DNA from: Candidatus Methylophosphatis haderslevensis
GTDB lineage: Bacteria > Pseudomonadota > Gammaproteobacteria > Burkholderiales > Rhodocyclaceae
NCBI GenBank assembly: GCA_016711925.1
Contig: JADJSA010000004.1
Location: forward strand, 7,940-71,939
DNA: 64,000 nucleotides
Direction: 5' to 3'
How positions within the stretch are numbered: the stretch's first letter is position 1; every line of letters begins with the position of its first letter. A model generated the notes under the pieces. It did no database searches. It saw only the letters and a program-made list of their open reading frames with translations, and was not told the DNA's origin. The position numbers and the translations under genes were made by a program. Shown here one piece after another: positions 1-8,971 of the stretch.

Positions 1-931
1 GGTGCTTGGGCAGCCGAAACCGCACCTCTCCGCCCTCGTGCAGCCCGATTAGCACGACCTGCTCGCCGCCTGCGGGGTAGTCGATGTGCTGATCTTGCGG
101 GGCGCAGTTCCAGTAGCGAAAGTCGAAGTCCAGCGGCAGGCGCGGCCAGCGGGTCTGCTTCCATGCCTCGTCGTAGGTGCCGGCCAGTTCGGCGCGCGGG
201 CTCCACCAGCGGCCGATCGCGCCAAGACCCGCCACCGGGTAGCGCTGGGCGTTGGCCGCCTTTTCATCGAATGGCTGGCCGAAGAGTTCGATCTGCGGCG
301 CATCGACATCGGCAACCCTGCTCTTCTTGAGCCACGCTTTGTCGGCAAAGCCGCAGCCGATCGGGTTGCGTTCTTCGCGCACAAGAAGCTGTGCGTCGTC
401 CTCCGGTACGTCGCGCGGCCACTGGCAGGTGCCGCCCCAGGCGCGCTCGTAGCGGATCGGCACCTGCGTCACCGGCTCGGGGTCGGCGAGCTTCCAGCCC
501 AGGCGGGTGCGCTCGAGCAGCCGCGGGCCAGTCACCGTGAGGCGCTTTTGCCATTGGCCGATGCGCACCCCGACCGGCCAGCGGGCGCTGGCTTTGCCCT
601 CGGGTGGATAGGCCACGGCATGAGCGAACAGGATGTCGCATTTGGGCTTGTAGGGTGCGTAGTCGCTCTCTTCGATCAGGCTCGAGCGGTTGATGGCGCC
701 GTAGTAGCGGTCAGTCTCGGCGAGCGGGGTCTGCGCCTCGGCCAGCAGCAGCAGGCCTTCGTCGTCGGCCTGCTGCATGTCGTAGGTGAGTCGGGCGACC
801 ATGACGTGGAAGATCTGGTCGTTGACATCCATCATCTGGAAGTACTGGCTCGGAAAGCGCGTGTGGTTGCGCACCTCGGGCAAGGGTGCGCCGCGCACCG
901 GCGCGTCAAGCAGGTTGTCGGGGCCGTTCAT
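1..931 (-). CDS. DUF2169 family T6SS-associated protein (partial)
   Basis: The reading frame starts at the ATG at 931 and runs off the left edge, so about 310 N-terminal residues are present. It opens MNGPDNLLDAPVRG and contains the aromatic, Arg-rich strands and the GTCQWPRD and NPIGCGF segments typical of DUF2169 proteins. These are usually encoded beside vgrG and are thought to help load effectors or tips onto the type VI secretion spike; the mechanism is not settled. It starts one base after the vgrG stop codon, so the two are translationally close and co-transcribed. The C-terminus lies outside the window. Confidence 0.8.
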   Translation of the reverse strand, partial: MNGPDNLLDAPVRGAPLPEVRNHTRFPSQYFQMMDVNDQIFHVMVARLTYDMQQADDEGLLLLAEAQTPLAETDRYYGAINRSSLIEESDYAPYKPKCDILFAHAVAYPPEGKASARWPVGVRIGQWQKRLTVTGPRLLERTRLGWKLADPEPVTQVPIRYERAWGGTCQWPRDVPEDDAQLLVREERNPIGCGFADKAWLKKSRVADVDAPQIELFGQPFDEKAANAQRYPVAGLGAIGRWWSPRAELAGTYDEAWKQTRWPRLPLDFDFRYWNCAPQDQHIDYPAGGEQVVLIGLHEGGEVRFRLPKH

Positions 932-932
932 G

Positions 933-3206
933 TCAGTTCAAATCGATCCGCTTCGAATCGAGCTGGATGTGATCGGTGCCGACGAGATCGATGGTCTTGC
1001 CGTTGCAGATGATCGTGCCGTCCTTCTTCATCACCAGTTTGGCTTCGCCCACCGTGAGCGTGATGCTCTCGGCGTCCATGGTGATGTTCGAGCCGGGCTT
1101 GGCCTCCTCGCTTTCGCTGCCGGCCTCGGGGGCGACGATGTGATCCTTGAAGTCGACGCCGCCGGGTGCGCCGCCCCCGCCCAGCAGCCCGCCCAGCGGG
1201 CCGGTGCCGGCGCTCAGGCTGTAGGTGGTGCCCACCGTGACGGTCTTGGACAGACCCACCTGTTCGGCCTGCAGCAGGCCCACGCTGGTGTTCATCGCCG
1301 CGCCGACGCTGGTCTGGTAGGCCCCGCCGATGGTCAGCGCCTTCGCAAGCGCGATGGTCTCGGATTTGGCCCGGGCGATGGTCTCGGACTTGCTGCCGCC
1401 GATGGTGACGCTGCGGTTCTTGCCGATGGTGACGGTCTCGTTGGCGCCGACGAATTCGGTGCGGTTGACGCCGATCTCGATGTGTTCGTTGAGTTCGACG
1501 TCTTCCGAGCGGTTCTGGCCGATGCTGATCGACTCGTTGCGGTCGACCCGCTCCGTGCGGTTCTGGTGCACGGTGATGGTCTCGTTCTGGTCGACGGTCT
1601 CGGTGCGGTTCTTGTGCACCGTCGTGGTCTCGTTGCCGTCGATGGTCTTTCTGCGGTCGTTGCCGACCCATTTGTCTTCGTCGTGTTCGACTTCGGTGAG
1701 CTGGTCTTTCTCGGCGTGCAGCCACAGTTGTTCTTCGCCCAGCTTGTCTTCGAAGCGGATGGCGTTGGCGTTGCCGTAGGCGCCACCCTTGGTCGAGCGG
1801 CTGAGGATGCCGGTCTGGGTCTTGTTGGCGGGCAGATCCCACGGGTGCATTTGTTCGGCGTTATAGACACGTCCGGTGATGAGCGGGCGGTCGGGGTCGC
1901 CGTCTACGAAATCGACGACCACTTCCTGGCCCAGGCGCGGGATGCCCATCATGCCGAAGTTCTTGCCCGCCCAGGGGTGGCTGACCCGGATCCAGCAGGA
2001 GTCGTTTTCGTCTTGCTTGCCGTAGCGGTCCCAGTGGAAGTGGACTTTGACCCGGCCGTATTCGTCGGTGTAGATCTCTTCGCCCGCCGGGCCGACGACT
2101 TTGGCGGTCTGCACGCCCTGGATCAGCGGCTTGGGGGTGTCCCGCGGGCTGCGGTACTGGGTGGCGGCGGGGATGGCTTCGAAGCTGGCGTTGAAGGTGG
2201 CCCCGCCGCTGCTGGCCGCTTCGTAGTCGTTGCTGGCCAGGTCGAGGTGACAGGCGACGATCAGGTATTGCTTGTTCTGGTCGGCGCGCGGGTGGCCTTT
2301 GAGTTTGAAGGTGTGGCCGGCGCCGATGCCCCGGGCGTTACTGAGCGCGTGGATGCGTTCGTGTGCGGCTTGCACCTCTTCCATGCGCAGGCGCACGTAG
2401 GTGTCGCCTTCGCTTGCGGCGTCGTATTCGCCGGGCCAGTCGTAGATTTCGTGGCTGGCTTCGTCGTGTTCGCGCGGGTGCAGGCTCTTTTGTTGCAGTT
2501 CGGTGCCGGGTTTGGTGAAGTCGTACTCGTCGATGACGTATTTGCCCGATTGCACCTGGGCGCCCCAGGCCCAGTCGACGATGCGTTCTTTTTCGGTGCT
2601 GGAACTGCGGTTGTCGAGGACGTAGCCGATGCTGGCGTAGCCGGGGTAGGGGTCGTGGGCGGCGGGGGAGTCGGCCAGGATGAGGGTGTGTTTGCCTTCG
2701 GCGTGGGTGAAGTAGCTGTAGATGCCTTCTTGTTCCATCAGCCGGCTGATGAAGTTGTGGTCGGTTTCGCGGTACTGGACGCAGTAGTCCCACGGCTGGT
2801 AGCTGCCGGAGAGGCGCAGTTCGAAGGCGGCGTTGGGGTATTTGGCGAAGATCTGCTTGATGATGTCGGGGACGGTCTGCTTCTGGAAGATGCGGCAGTC
2901 GGCGGCGCGGGTGAGGAACCATTGCCAGGGGCGCAGTTGCATCTCATACCGCACGTAGCGCCCGTGCGAGCCGGTGAGGGCGAAGCGGGTGATGCAGCCG
3001 TCGAAGTGGCGCGGGCCGCCTTTGGGCAGTTGCAGCTTGACGGTGGCATGCTTGCCGAGCAGCGCTTTGGGGTCGATGTCGTTGCGCGTGGCGAGCAGTG
3101 TGAGCTGGTAGTCGAACAGCCGGCCCAGCGTTTCGCTGGCGCGCATGCTGTGGAACAGCAGCACGTCCGGACCCAGCGGGGTGGCGATGTCCATTACGCG
3201 GGGCAT
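933..3206 (-). CDS. vgrG: Type VI secretion tip protein VgrG
   Basis: 757 residues with the Rhs/VgrG layout. The N-terminal gp27-like half begins TPLGPDVLLFHSM and continues through the RPWQWFLTRAADCRIFQ region. A gp5-like OB domain (VKVHFHWDRYGKQDENDSCW, about residues 390-410) follows, and then a beta-helix needle. About residues 520-630 are some 13 tandem octads of the NETxTVxx/NRTxxVxx type, and a short lysine-rich tail follows. No toxin domain is visible at the C-terminus. VgrG trimers form the piercing tip of the T6SS tube. No other T6SS structural gene lies to its right, so this is either the end of a T6SS locus or an orphan vgrG island. Confidence 0.95.
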   Translation of the reverse strand: MPRVMDIATPLGPDVLLFHSMRASETLGRLFDYQLTLLATRNDIDPKALLGKHATVKLQLPKGGPRHFDGCITRFALTGSHGRYVRYEMQLRPWQWFLTRAADCRIFQKQTVPDIIKQIFAKYPNAAFELRLSGSYQPWDYCVQYRETDHNFISRLMEQEGIYSYFTHAEGKHTLILADSPAAHDPYPGYASIGYVLDNRSSSTEKERIVDWAWGAQVQSGKYVIDEYDFTKPGTELQQKSLHPREHDEASHEIYDWPGEYDAASEGDTYVRLRMEEVQAAHERIHALSNARGIGAGHTFKLKGHPRADQNKQYLIVACHLDLASNDYEAASSGGATFNASFEAIPAATQYRSPRDTPKPLIQGVQTAKVVGPAGEEIYTDEYGRVKVHFHWDRYGKQDENDSCWIRVSHPWAGKNFGMMGIPRLGQEVVVDFVDGDPDRPLITGRVYNAEQMHPWDLPANKTQTGILSRSTKGGAYGNANAIRFEDKLGEEQLWLHAEKDQLTEVEHDEDKWVGNDRRKTIDGNETTTVHKNRTETVDQNETITVHQNRTERVDRNESISIGQNRSEDVELNEHIEIGVNRTEFVGANETVTIGKNRSVTIGGSKSETIARAKSETIALAKALTIGGAYQTSVGAAMNTSVGLLQAEQVGLSKTVTVGTTYSLSAGTGPLGGLLGGGGAPGGVDFKDHIVAPEAGSESEEAKPGSNITMDAESITLTVGEAKLVMKKDGTIICNGKTIDLVGTDHIQLDSKRIDLN

Positions 3207-3483
3207 GAAGGCGTTACTCCGACAGGTTGCTGGTTGGCGAACGGCGCGCGCCAGTGCGGGACGGCGGCATACGACGACGGGTTCAAACTATTCCGGGGGC
3301 GTATTTTAACGCAGACATGGCGCGGCGGCCCGGCGATCGCAAGCCGCCCGTGATACCCGCATCATCCTGAGCGTCAAGATTCGTGTCGGCTTGCGCTCGC
3401 GGCCGACGATGATGCGGCGACTGATGGACGCGGTGCGTCGTGAGGAGCCGCGCCGTTGCTTGGCCGCGACGGGGGTATGCCGC

Positions 3484-3547
3484 GGAAGGCCCATGGATAG
3501 GGCGTCTCCGCCGTTGCCATCGCGGAGAGCCGCATGGATACTGGCTT
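3484..3547. repeat. Palindromic intergenic repeat, copy A
   Basis: Two same-orientation cores (CCATGGATA and GCCGCATGGATACTGG) lie 40 bases apart in the 428-base gap between vgrG and the lipoprotein gene. The second core is the complement of the core at 36891-36915. I see no gene in the rest of the 3207-3634 gap. Confidence 0.55.
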
Positions 3548-3634
3548 GTGGCGCGGCGGCACTTCCAGGCCCGCTTGCCGGACGGGCGGCACGGTGCAGA
3601 CCCGGGCGGGGGGCGCCCGGCGCGGCCGGTGGAA

Positions 3635-4123
3635 TTATTCGACGCTGGCGACCGGCGCCGCGATCTTGCCGGTGAGGCGGATCGCGGCGTCCACGGTGCG
3701 CTGGGTGCCGAGCATGGCGGAATCGATGGCTTCTTCGAAGCGGGTGACTTCGTAGCCGCTGTAGCCGCTGCTGCGCGCCAATTCGCGGGCGCGGCGGTTG
3801 AATACCTGACGCGCTTCGCCGTCGCCACCGGTGTGAAAGCGTTTCATGCGCAGCGAGAACAGGTAGGTGTCGTCGGCCAGGCTGGTCTGCTCGATCTGCC
3901 AGTTGGGGGCCAGCGGGTCGAGCACCAGATAGACGGCAACCGCAATGCCGGCATAGGTGACTATTTTCTCTAGCGACACGACGTAGCCTTCGCTGACCCG
4001 CAGCGATGCCGCCGGGATCACCGGCGTGGAGCGCGGATACTCGCCGGAAATGCCGCTGCAGCCGGCCGCCAGCAGCGCGGCGGCGATGGCGGGGAGCGCG
4101 GGAATTGCGGCGCGAGGACGCAT
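3635..4123 (-). CDS. Putative lipoprotein downstream of flgL
   Basis: 162 residues from the ATG at 4123; a GTG at 4132 overlapping the flgL stop would add three residues. The N-terminus is a short basic stretch, an Ala/Leu-rich hydrophobic core and the lipobox LLAAGC, so it should be lipid-anchored after signal peptidase II cleavage. A later hydrophobic segment (IVTYAGIAVAVYLVLDP) and a conserved-looking SLRMKRFHTGGDGEARQVF stretch follow. I do not recognise a named function. Its position as last gene of the flg operon suggests co-expression with hook-junction proteins, but a flagellar role is inference. Confidence 0.75.
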   Translation of the reverse strand: MRPRAAIPALPAIAAALLAAGCSGISGEYPRSTPVIPAASLRVSEGYVVSLEKIVTYAGIAVAVYLVLDPLAPNWQIEQTSLADDTYLFSLRMKRFHTGGDGEARQVFNRRARELARSSGYSGYEVTRFEEAIDSAMLGTQRTVDAAIRLTGKIAAPVASVE

Positions 4124-4128
4124 CGACG

Positions 4129-5058
4129 TCACAGGTAGTTGAACAGCGACAGTTGCGAAGCCTGCATGAAGGTTTTCTGCGCGGCGGTGAGCGCGGTCTG
4201 CAGCTTGGCGGAGTTGGTAATCGCCGTGTTGTAATCGAGATCCTGCAGCACCGACAGCGTGGACTGGTATTGCACATCCAGCGCCGAGCCGGCGTTGTCC
4301 AGCGCGTCGACCTCGGCGCTGCGCGCACCGACATCGGCGCGTACCCGCAACGAATTGTCCAGCGCCTGGTCGATGTTACCGAGCGCACCCGGCAGCGCGG
4401 CACCGATGGTCGCGGCGCCGGGCGTTTCGAGCGCCGCCACCAGATTGCGCACGGTGTCGAACACGCTCTGCTTGCCGCCGCCGACGCGATCGACATTTTC
4501 GAATACCTCGAAGCCGCTGTTGCTGATCGCCAACTGCCGGCTGGCCGAGACCTGCAGCTTGCGCTGCCCCTGGTCGCCATTGGTGGTCACCCCGGCTTCG
4601 ACGCTGCCCTCGTAGGGCTGCGTTTCGCCGGCCGCCAGACCGAAACCGGCGAAGAGGAACTCGCCGTTGGCGTCCTTGGCGTTGGCGATCGACATCAGGC
4701 GACCGAACTGCTGGCGCAGATCGGTGGCGATCATCCGCCGCTGGGTGTCGTCGAGCGAGGCGTTGCCGGCCTTCATGGCATTGTCGCGCACGTCCTGCAG
4801 CAGGTCGCCGAGCGAGGCCAGGCTGATCTCCGTGGTGCGCAGCGCGTCGCGCGCGGCCTTCTGGTTGTCCAGATACTGGGCGTTCATGTCGCGGCGCTGC
4901 GTCACTTCCAGCGCCCGCGCTGCGGCCACCGGGTCGTCGGACGGATTGACGATGCGCCGTCCGGTGGCGAGCTGGTTCTGAGTCTTCAGGTAGGCGGCGG
5001 TCTGGCGGTTCAGATTGGCCGTGCCCTGATCGAAAACCATCGAAGTGCTGACGCGCAT
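4129..5058 (-). CDS. flgL: Flagellar hook-filament junction protein FlgL (HAP3)
   Basis: 309 residues. The N-terminus (MRVSTSMVFDQGTANLNRQT) and the NPSDDPVAAARALEV segment are typical of FlgL and the flagellin superfamily, and the C-terminal helix ends in SLFNYL. FlgL sits between FlgK and the filament. Nine bases separate it from flgK upstream, and the following lipoprotein gene starts at or just before its stop codon. Length is normal for the family. Confidence 0.96.
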   Translation of the reverse strand: MRVSTSMVFDQGTANLNRQTAAYLKTQNQLATGRRIVNPSDDPVAAARALEVTQRRDMNAQYLDNQKAARDALRTTEISLASLGDLLQDVRDNAMKAGNASLDDTQRRMIATDLRQQFGRLMSIANAKDANGEFLFAGFGLAAGETQPYEGSVEAGVTTNGDQGQRKLQVSASRQLAISNSGFEVFENVDRVGGGKQSVFDTVRNLVAALETPGAATIGAALPGALGNIDQALDNSLRVRADVGARSAEVDALDNAGSALDVQYQSTLSVLQDLDYNTAITNSAKLQTALTAAQKTFMQASQLSLFNYL

Positions 5059-5067
5059 GATTGACTC

Positions 5068-6726
5068 CTATCGACCGAGCGCGAGGATTTCGTCGAAGAT
5101 CTTGCCGGCGATCTGGATCACTTTCGAGGACGCCTGGTAGTGCTGCTGGTAGCGCAGCAGGTTGGCCGCCTCCTCGTCGAGATTGACGCCGGAAATGCTT
5201 TGCTGTGTCGCAGTGGTCTGTTCGACCAGGGTGGTGGCGGCGCGCGCAGTAATCTGCACCTCACGCGCATTGCTGCCGACATCGGCCACAAGGCTCGCAT
5301 AGGCGGACTGGAAGTTGGCGGTGCCGCCGAGCGCCAGGCTCGCCGTCTGCAGGCTGCCCAGCTGCAGGGCATTGCGATTGTCATTGCGGCCGGTCGGGTT
5401 GTTGCCGAGCGTGAAGGAATCGCCGTTGGCCGGCGTGCCGGTGAGCGTCAACTCGACGCCGCCGACGGTAAATGGCTGGCCGGCAGCGTAGGCGAACGGG
5501 CCGGCGGTGATGCCGCCGCTGGCGCTGAAGCTGTTGGTGGCGCCATCGAATGTCAGCGTCACATTGCCGGCAAACGGCAGACTGGTCCGGCTGATGACGC
5601 GGCTGGCGTCGATCGCGGCGGTGCCGGCGTTGGCGGCGCCGGTCGCAGTCGCAACCGGGCTGGCAGCGGCGATATCCCGTGTGTTGGCCAGGGTGACGCT
5701 GACCATGCCGGCGGCGGTCAGCGCGGTCGGCGTGCCGTTGAAGCCGAAGAAATCGCCGCCTGGATTGCCGTCGAGCGTCTGGCCCAACTGGTGCTGCGCG
5801 TTGAAGCCGCTGACAAAGTCCATCGCCAGTTGGCCGAGCGCGCTCTGTGCCGTATCGAGCGTCTGGCTGCGAAACGACAGCAGCCCGCTCAACTTGCCGC
5901 CGGAAAACATCGCTTCGGGCACGACCGAGGTGCCGCCGCCTGCAAGCACCTGGCCCACGGTAGTGCGTTGCGCATCGGCCGGATCCGGGATGGCCGCGAG
6001 CTGGAAGGGCTGGTTGCCCACCACCAGCGACAGGCCATTGCCGACGAACACCGAGATTGCGCCGTCGCTCTGCATCACGGTGTTGACCTTGACGATATCG
6101 TTCAGCTCGCTGATCAGTTGATCGCGCTGGTCGCGCAGGTCGTTGGCCGGCTGGGACGGACCGGCGGTCTCGGCGCTCTGGATACGCTGGTTGATATCGG
6201 AGATGCTTCTGGCGTAGGCGTTGATGCTCTGCACCTGGCCACCGATCTGTGAATTGATGTCGCGGCGAATCTCGCTCATCTGGCCGTCGAGCAACTGGAA
6301 GCGCGAAGCCAGCGCCTCGCCGGCCGAAATGGTGCTTTGCCGCGCGGCCGATGAGGTCGGATTGGCCGACAGATCCTGCACCGCGCGGAAGAAGCCCTGC
6401 AGCGCCGGCGACAGCCCGGCTTCGGGATCCGCCAACAGGTCGTCGAGCTGGCCGATCTGCGTTTCGTAGGTATCGAGTTCGGAGGAGCGCGATTTGGCGT
6501 CGAGCAACTGCTTGCTTACGAACTGGTCGTACTGCCGTACGGTGGTCGTGAGCTTGGCGCCGGTGCCGAGAAAGCCCCCGCCGCTGAAGAACGGCTCCTG
6601 CGCCTCCTGGATGGTGCGCTGGCGGGTGTAGGCGGCATTGCCGGCGTTGGCGATGTTGTGGCTGGTCGTGATCAGCCCCGCCTGCGCGGCGTTGAGGCCT
6701 GACAATCCGATATTGAGTACGCCCAT
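5068..6726 (-). CDS. flgK: Flagellar hook-associated protein FlgK (HAP1)
   Basis: 552 residues. It begins with the rod/hook signature (GVLNIGLSGLNAAQAGLITTS, then NIANAGNAAYTRQ) and ends with the matching C-terminal D0 helix (GVNLDEEAANLLRYQQHYQA, KIFDEILAL). The central Ala/Gly/Thr-rich region is the variable outer domain. FlgK forms the first junction layer on the hook. The 63-base gap upstream contains AAAGGAAAA as ribosome site and a possible sigma-28 promoter, so flgKL may be boosted late, as in enteric bacteria. Confidence 0.96.
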   Translation of the reverse strand: MGVLNIGLSGLNAAQAGLITTSHNIANAGNAAYTRQRTIQEAQEPFFSGGGFLGTGAKLTTTVRQYDQFVSKQLLDAKSRSSELDTYETQIGQLDDLLADPEAGLSPALQGFFRAVQDLSANPTSSAARQSTISAGEALASRFQLLDGQMSEIRRDINSQIGGQVQSINAYARSISDINQRIQSAETAGPSQPANDLRDQRDQLISELNDIVKVNTVMQSDGAISVFVGNGLSLVVGNQPFQLAAIPDPADAQRTTVGQVLAGGGTSVVPEAMFSGGKLSGLLSFRSQTLDTAQSALGQLAMDFVSGFNAQHQLGQTLDGNPGGDFFGFNGTPTALTAAGMVSVTLANTRDIAAASPVATATGAANAGTAAIDASRVISRTSLPFAGNVTLTFDGATNSFSASGGITAGPFAYAAGQPFTVGGVELTLTGTPANGDSFTLGNNPTGRNDNRNALQLGSLQTASLALGGTANFQSAYASLVADVGSNAREVQITARAATTLVEQTTATQQSISGVNLDEEAANLLRYQQHYQASSKVIQIAGKIFDEILALGR

Positions 6727-6746
6727 CTGCGTTTTCCTTTGACTGG

Positions 6747-6773
6747 TTTACGACAGACAGGAGCAAAACCTTT
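6747..6773 (-). promoter_or_regulatory. Possible sigma-28 promoter of flgKL
   Basis: On the minus strand AAAGGTTT-N11-GTCGTAAA lies in the flgJ-flgK gap. It matches the FliA consensus at 6 of 8 and 5 of 8 positions and has the correct 11-base spacer. A class III promoter for flgKL is known in enterics. This site is weaker than those for motA and flgM. Confidence 0.4.
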
Positions 6774-6789
6774 GCCAGGTCGCCGCCGC

Positions 6790-7794
6790 TCAGGCGTTGC
6801 CGGCCACCACACCGGCTGATGCAAGCCCATCGATCACCCGTTTGAGCTTGCTCGCGTAGGCCGGATCGGTCGCGTAGCCGCCGCGCTGCAGGCCGTCGGC
6901 AAAGGCGCGGGCATCGGTCTGGCCGGCGGCCCCGGCGTAGCGGGCGTTGCCGGTGATCAGCCGGGCGTAATCCCGAAAGGCGTCGGCATACGAGCCATAG
7001 GCGCGGAAGCTGGCGTTCTCGCGCACTGCGGTGCCGTTCTGGTATTCGGTGGTCATCGCTTTGGCAGCGCCGCCGTTCCAGTTGCCGCCGGCCTTGATGT
7101 TGAACAGGTTGAAGCTTTGCGCGCCGTCGCCGCGGCGAATTTCGGACTTGCCCCAGCCGGTTTCCAGCGCCGCCTGCGCGACCATGAAGTGTGCAGGAAT
7201 GCCGGTTTCGCGACTGACTTGAACGGCATGCGGCCAGACCTTCTGCACGAATTCGCGTTTGGCCGCCGGCAGCGCGGCGAGACTTGCCGGCAAGGTGGTG
7301 CCGTCCGCGGCAGAACTTGCCGCGCCCCGGGTACGATCTGCGGCCACCGCCGCGGCACGGTAGCGATCGAGCGCCTGCGCCATGCCGTAGCGCTCGCCAG
7401 CCGTGGCGGCGAGCGGTGTCGACAGCGGCAGCAAGCCCGCTTGCGGCTCCAGCGCAAACCCCGCGCTTTCACCCGGCACGACTGCGGGCGCCATCTGCCG
7501 GCCAAGCTGCTTCTCTATGATGGCAGCCAGGCCGGTGCCGCCGCGCGAGGTCGATAGCGTCATCCCCAATTGCTGGTCGAGCAACCCGGTGAAGGTCTTG
7601 GTCTGTTCCGAATCGAACATGCCGGCCTGCGGCGTCGCGTCGCGCATCGACTTCAGTACCATTTGCATGAAGACGGTTTCGAATTGCTGCGAGGCCGCCT
7701 TCAGCGCCGCCGGCGAGTTGTCGCGCGACAGCCGTTTGATGCCGTTCAGGCTGTTGGCATCGAACGCAAGCTGGTTGGTGGGAACGGTCGCCAT
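6790..7794 (-). CDS. flgJ: FlgJ, rod cap and peptidoglycan hydrolase
   Basis: 334 residues with two domains. Residues about 20-100 are the rod-capping domain (SQQFETVFMQMVLKSMRDA, then DQQLGMTLS). Residues about 175-330 are the glucosaminidase domain, with the catalytic Glu at 211 in AALETGWGKSE and the SFNLFNIKAGGNW segment. A linker rich in Ala and Pro joins them. FlgJ caps the growing rod and opens the murein for it. The dual-domain form is usual in beta- and gammaproteobacteria. Twelve bases separate it from flgI. Confidence 0.96.
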   Translation of the reverse strand: MATVPTNQLAFDANSLNGIKRLSRDNSPAALKAASQQFETVFMQMVLKSMRDATPQAGMFDSEQTKTFTGLLDQQLGMTLSTSRGGTGLAAIIEKQLGRQMAPAVVPGESAGFALEPQAGLLPLSTPLAATAGERYGMAQALDRYRAAAVAADRTRGAASSAADGTTLPASLAALPAAKREFVQKVWPHAVQVSRETGIPAHFMVAQAALETGWGKSEIRRGDGAQSFNLFNIKAGGNWNGGAAKAMTTEYQNGTAVRENASFRAYGSYADAFRDYARLITGNARYAGAAGQTDARAFADGLQRGGYATDPAYASKLKRVIDGLASAGVVAGNA

Positions 7795-7805
7795 GGCTGT
7801 GGCCC

Positions 7806-8936
7806 TCAGATGATCTCGATTTCGGCACGCAGCGCGCCGGCTGCCTTCATCGCCTGCAGGATCGAAATCAGATCCATCGGGTTGGCGCCCAGCGCATTGA
7901 GCGCCTTGACCACATCAGCAAGATTGGCGCCGGCCTTCACATTCATCAGCGCGCCGGCGTCCTGCTTGAGGTCGATCTGGTTCTTCTCGGTGACCACGGT
8001 CTGGCCGCCGGACAGCGGATTGGGCTGGCTCACCACCGGCTCGCTGCTCACCGTGACCGACAGGTTGCCATGCGCCACCGCACAGCTTTCCAGCTTCACC
8101 GCACGATTGAGTACCACCGAGCCGGTGCGCGAATTGACGATCACCCTGGCCGGCTGCTGCACCGGCGTGACATCGAGGTTCTCCACCAGGCCAACGAAAG
8201 CCACCCGGCGATCGGCATCGACCGGTGCACGCACCACGATCTGCCGCGCATCGATCGCGTAGGCGGTGCCGGGTGCGGTCGAATTGTTGATCGCCTCGAC
8301 GACCCGCTGCGCGGTGCCGAAATCCGTCTGCCTGAGTTCCAGCACGAAGGTTTCGCCGTTGCCGACCGTCGTTGCCACCTGGCGCTCCACCGTCGCACCA
8401 CCGGCAATGCGGCCGACCGACAGGTGATTGACCGTGACCTTCGACCCGCCTGCCGAGGCGCCCGCGCCGCCGACCACCACGTTGCCCTGGGCGATGGCGT
8501 ACACCTGCCCGTCGGCACCCTTGAGCGGGGTCATGATCAGGGTGCCGCCGCGCAGGCTTTTGGCATTGCCCATCGACGACACGGTGATGTCGAGCGGCTG
8601 ACCGAGTCGCGCGAAGGGCGGCAGATCCGTGGTCACCATCACTGCGGCGACATTCTTCAACTGCAGGTTGGTGCCAGGCGGCAACTGGGTGCCCATGTTG
8701 CCGAGCATGTTGAGGATGCTTTGCACGGTAAATGGCGTCTGCGTGGTCTGGTCGCCGGTGCCGTCGAGACCGACCACCAGTCCGTAGCCGACCAGCTGGT
8801 TGTTTCGCACGCCGGCGATGGTCGCCAGATCCTTCAGGCGTTCGGCATGGGCGTCGGCGACCAGTGCCGGATGGCACGCGGCCAACGCGATCGCGATCGC
8901 GACGCCCCTGAGAATTCTCGTGTGTTTGCCGCCCAT
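7806..8936 (-). CDS. flgI: Flagellar P-ring protein FlgI
   Basis: 376 residues from the ATG at 8936, which sits five bases after GAGGTGA; an in-frame ATG at 8957 lies upstream of that ribosome site and is less likely. A Sec signal peptide (about residues 1-32) is followed by ERLKDLATIAGVRNNQLVGY and GLDGTGDQT, the standard start of mature FlgI, and the protein ends in AAGALRAEIEII. It builds the periplasmic P ring around the rod in the peptidoglycan layer. Confidence 0.96.
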   Translation of the reverse strand: MGGKHTRILRGVAIAIALAACHPALVADAHAERLKDLATIAGVRNNQLVGYGLVVGLDGTGDQTTQTPFTVQSILNMLGNMGTQLPPGTNLQLKNVAAVMVTTDLPPFARLGQPLDITVSSMGNAKSLRGGTLIMTPLKGADGQVYAIAQGNVVVGGAGASAGGSKVTVNHLSVGRIAGGATVERQVATTVGNGETFVLELRQTDFGTAQRVVEAINNSTAPGTAYAIDARQIVVRAPVDADRRVAFVGLVENLDVTPVQQPARVIVNSRTGSVVLNRAVKLESCAVAHGNLSVTVSSEPVVSQPNPLSGGQTVVTEKNQIDLKQDAGALMNVKAGANLADVVKALNALGANPMDLISILQAMKAAGALRAEIEII

Positions 8937-8971
8937 ATCGCTCACCTCGTTGCGCATTGCACCCGCTGCCG

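Noticed and set aside
1320..1650. The repeated region as a CRISPR or minisatellite array
   Set aside because: The repeats are in frame within vgrG and reflect a protein octad. There are no spacers or direct DNA repeats of constant sequence.
786..3353. A plus-strand frame of 855 residues opposite vgrG
   Set aside because: It is the antisense shadow of vgrG. The composition is Val/Asp/Gly repeats without any domain, and high GC makes such shadows common.
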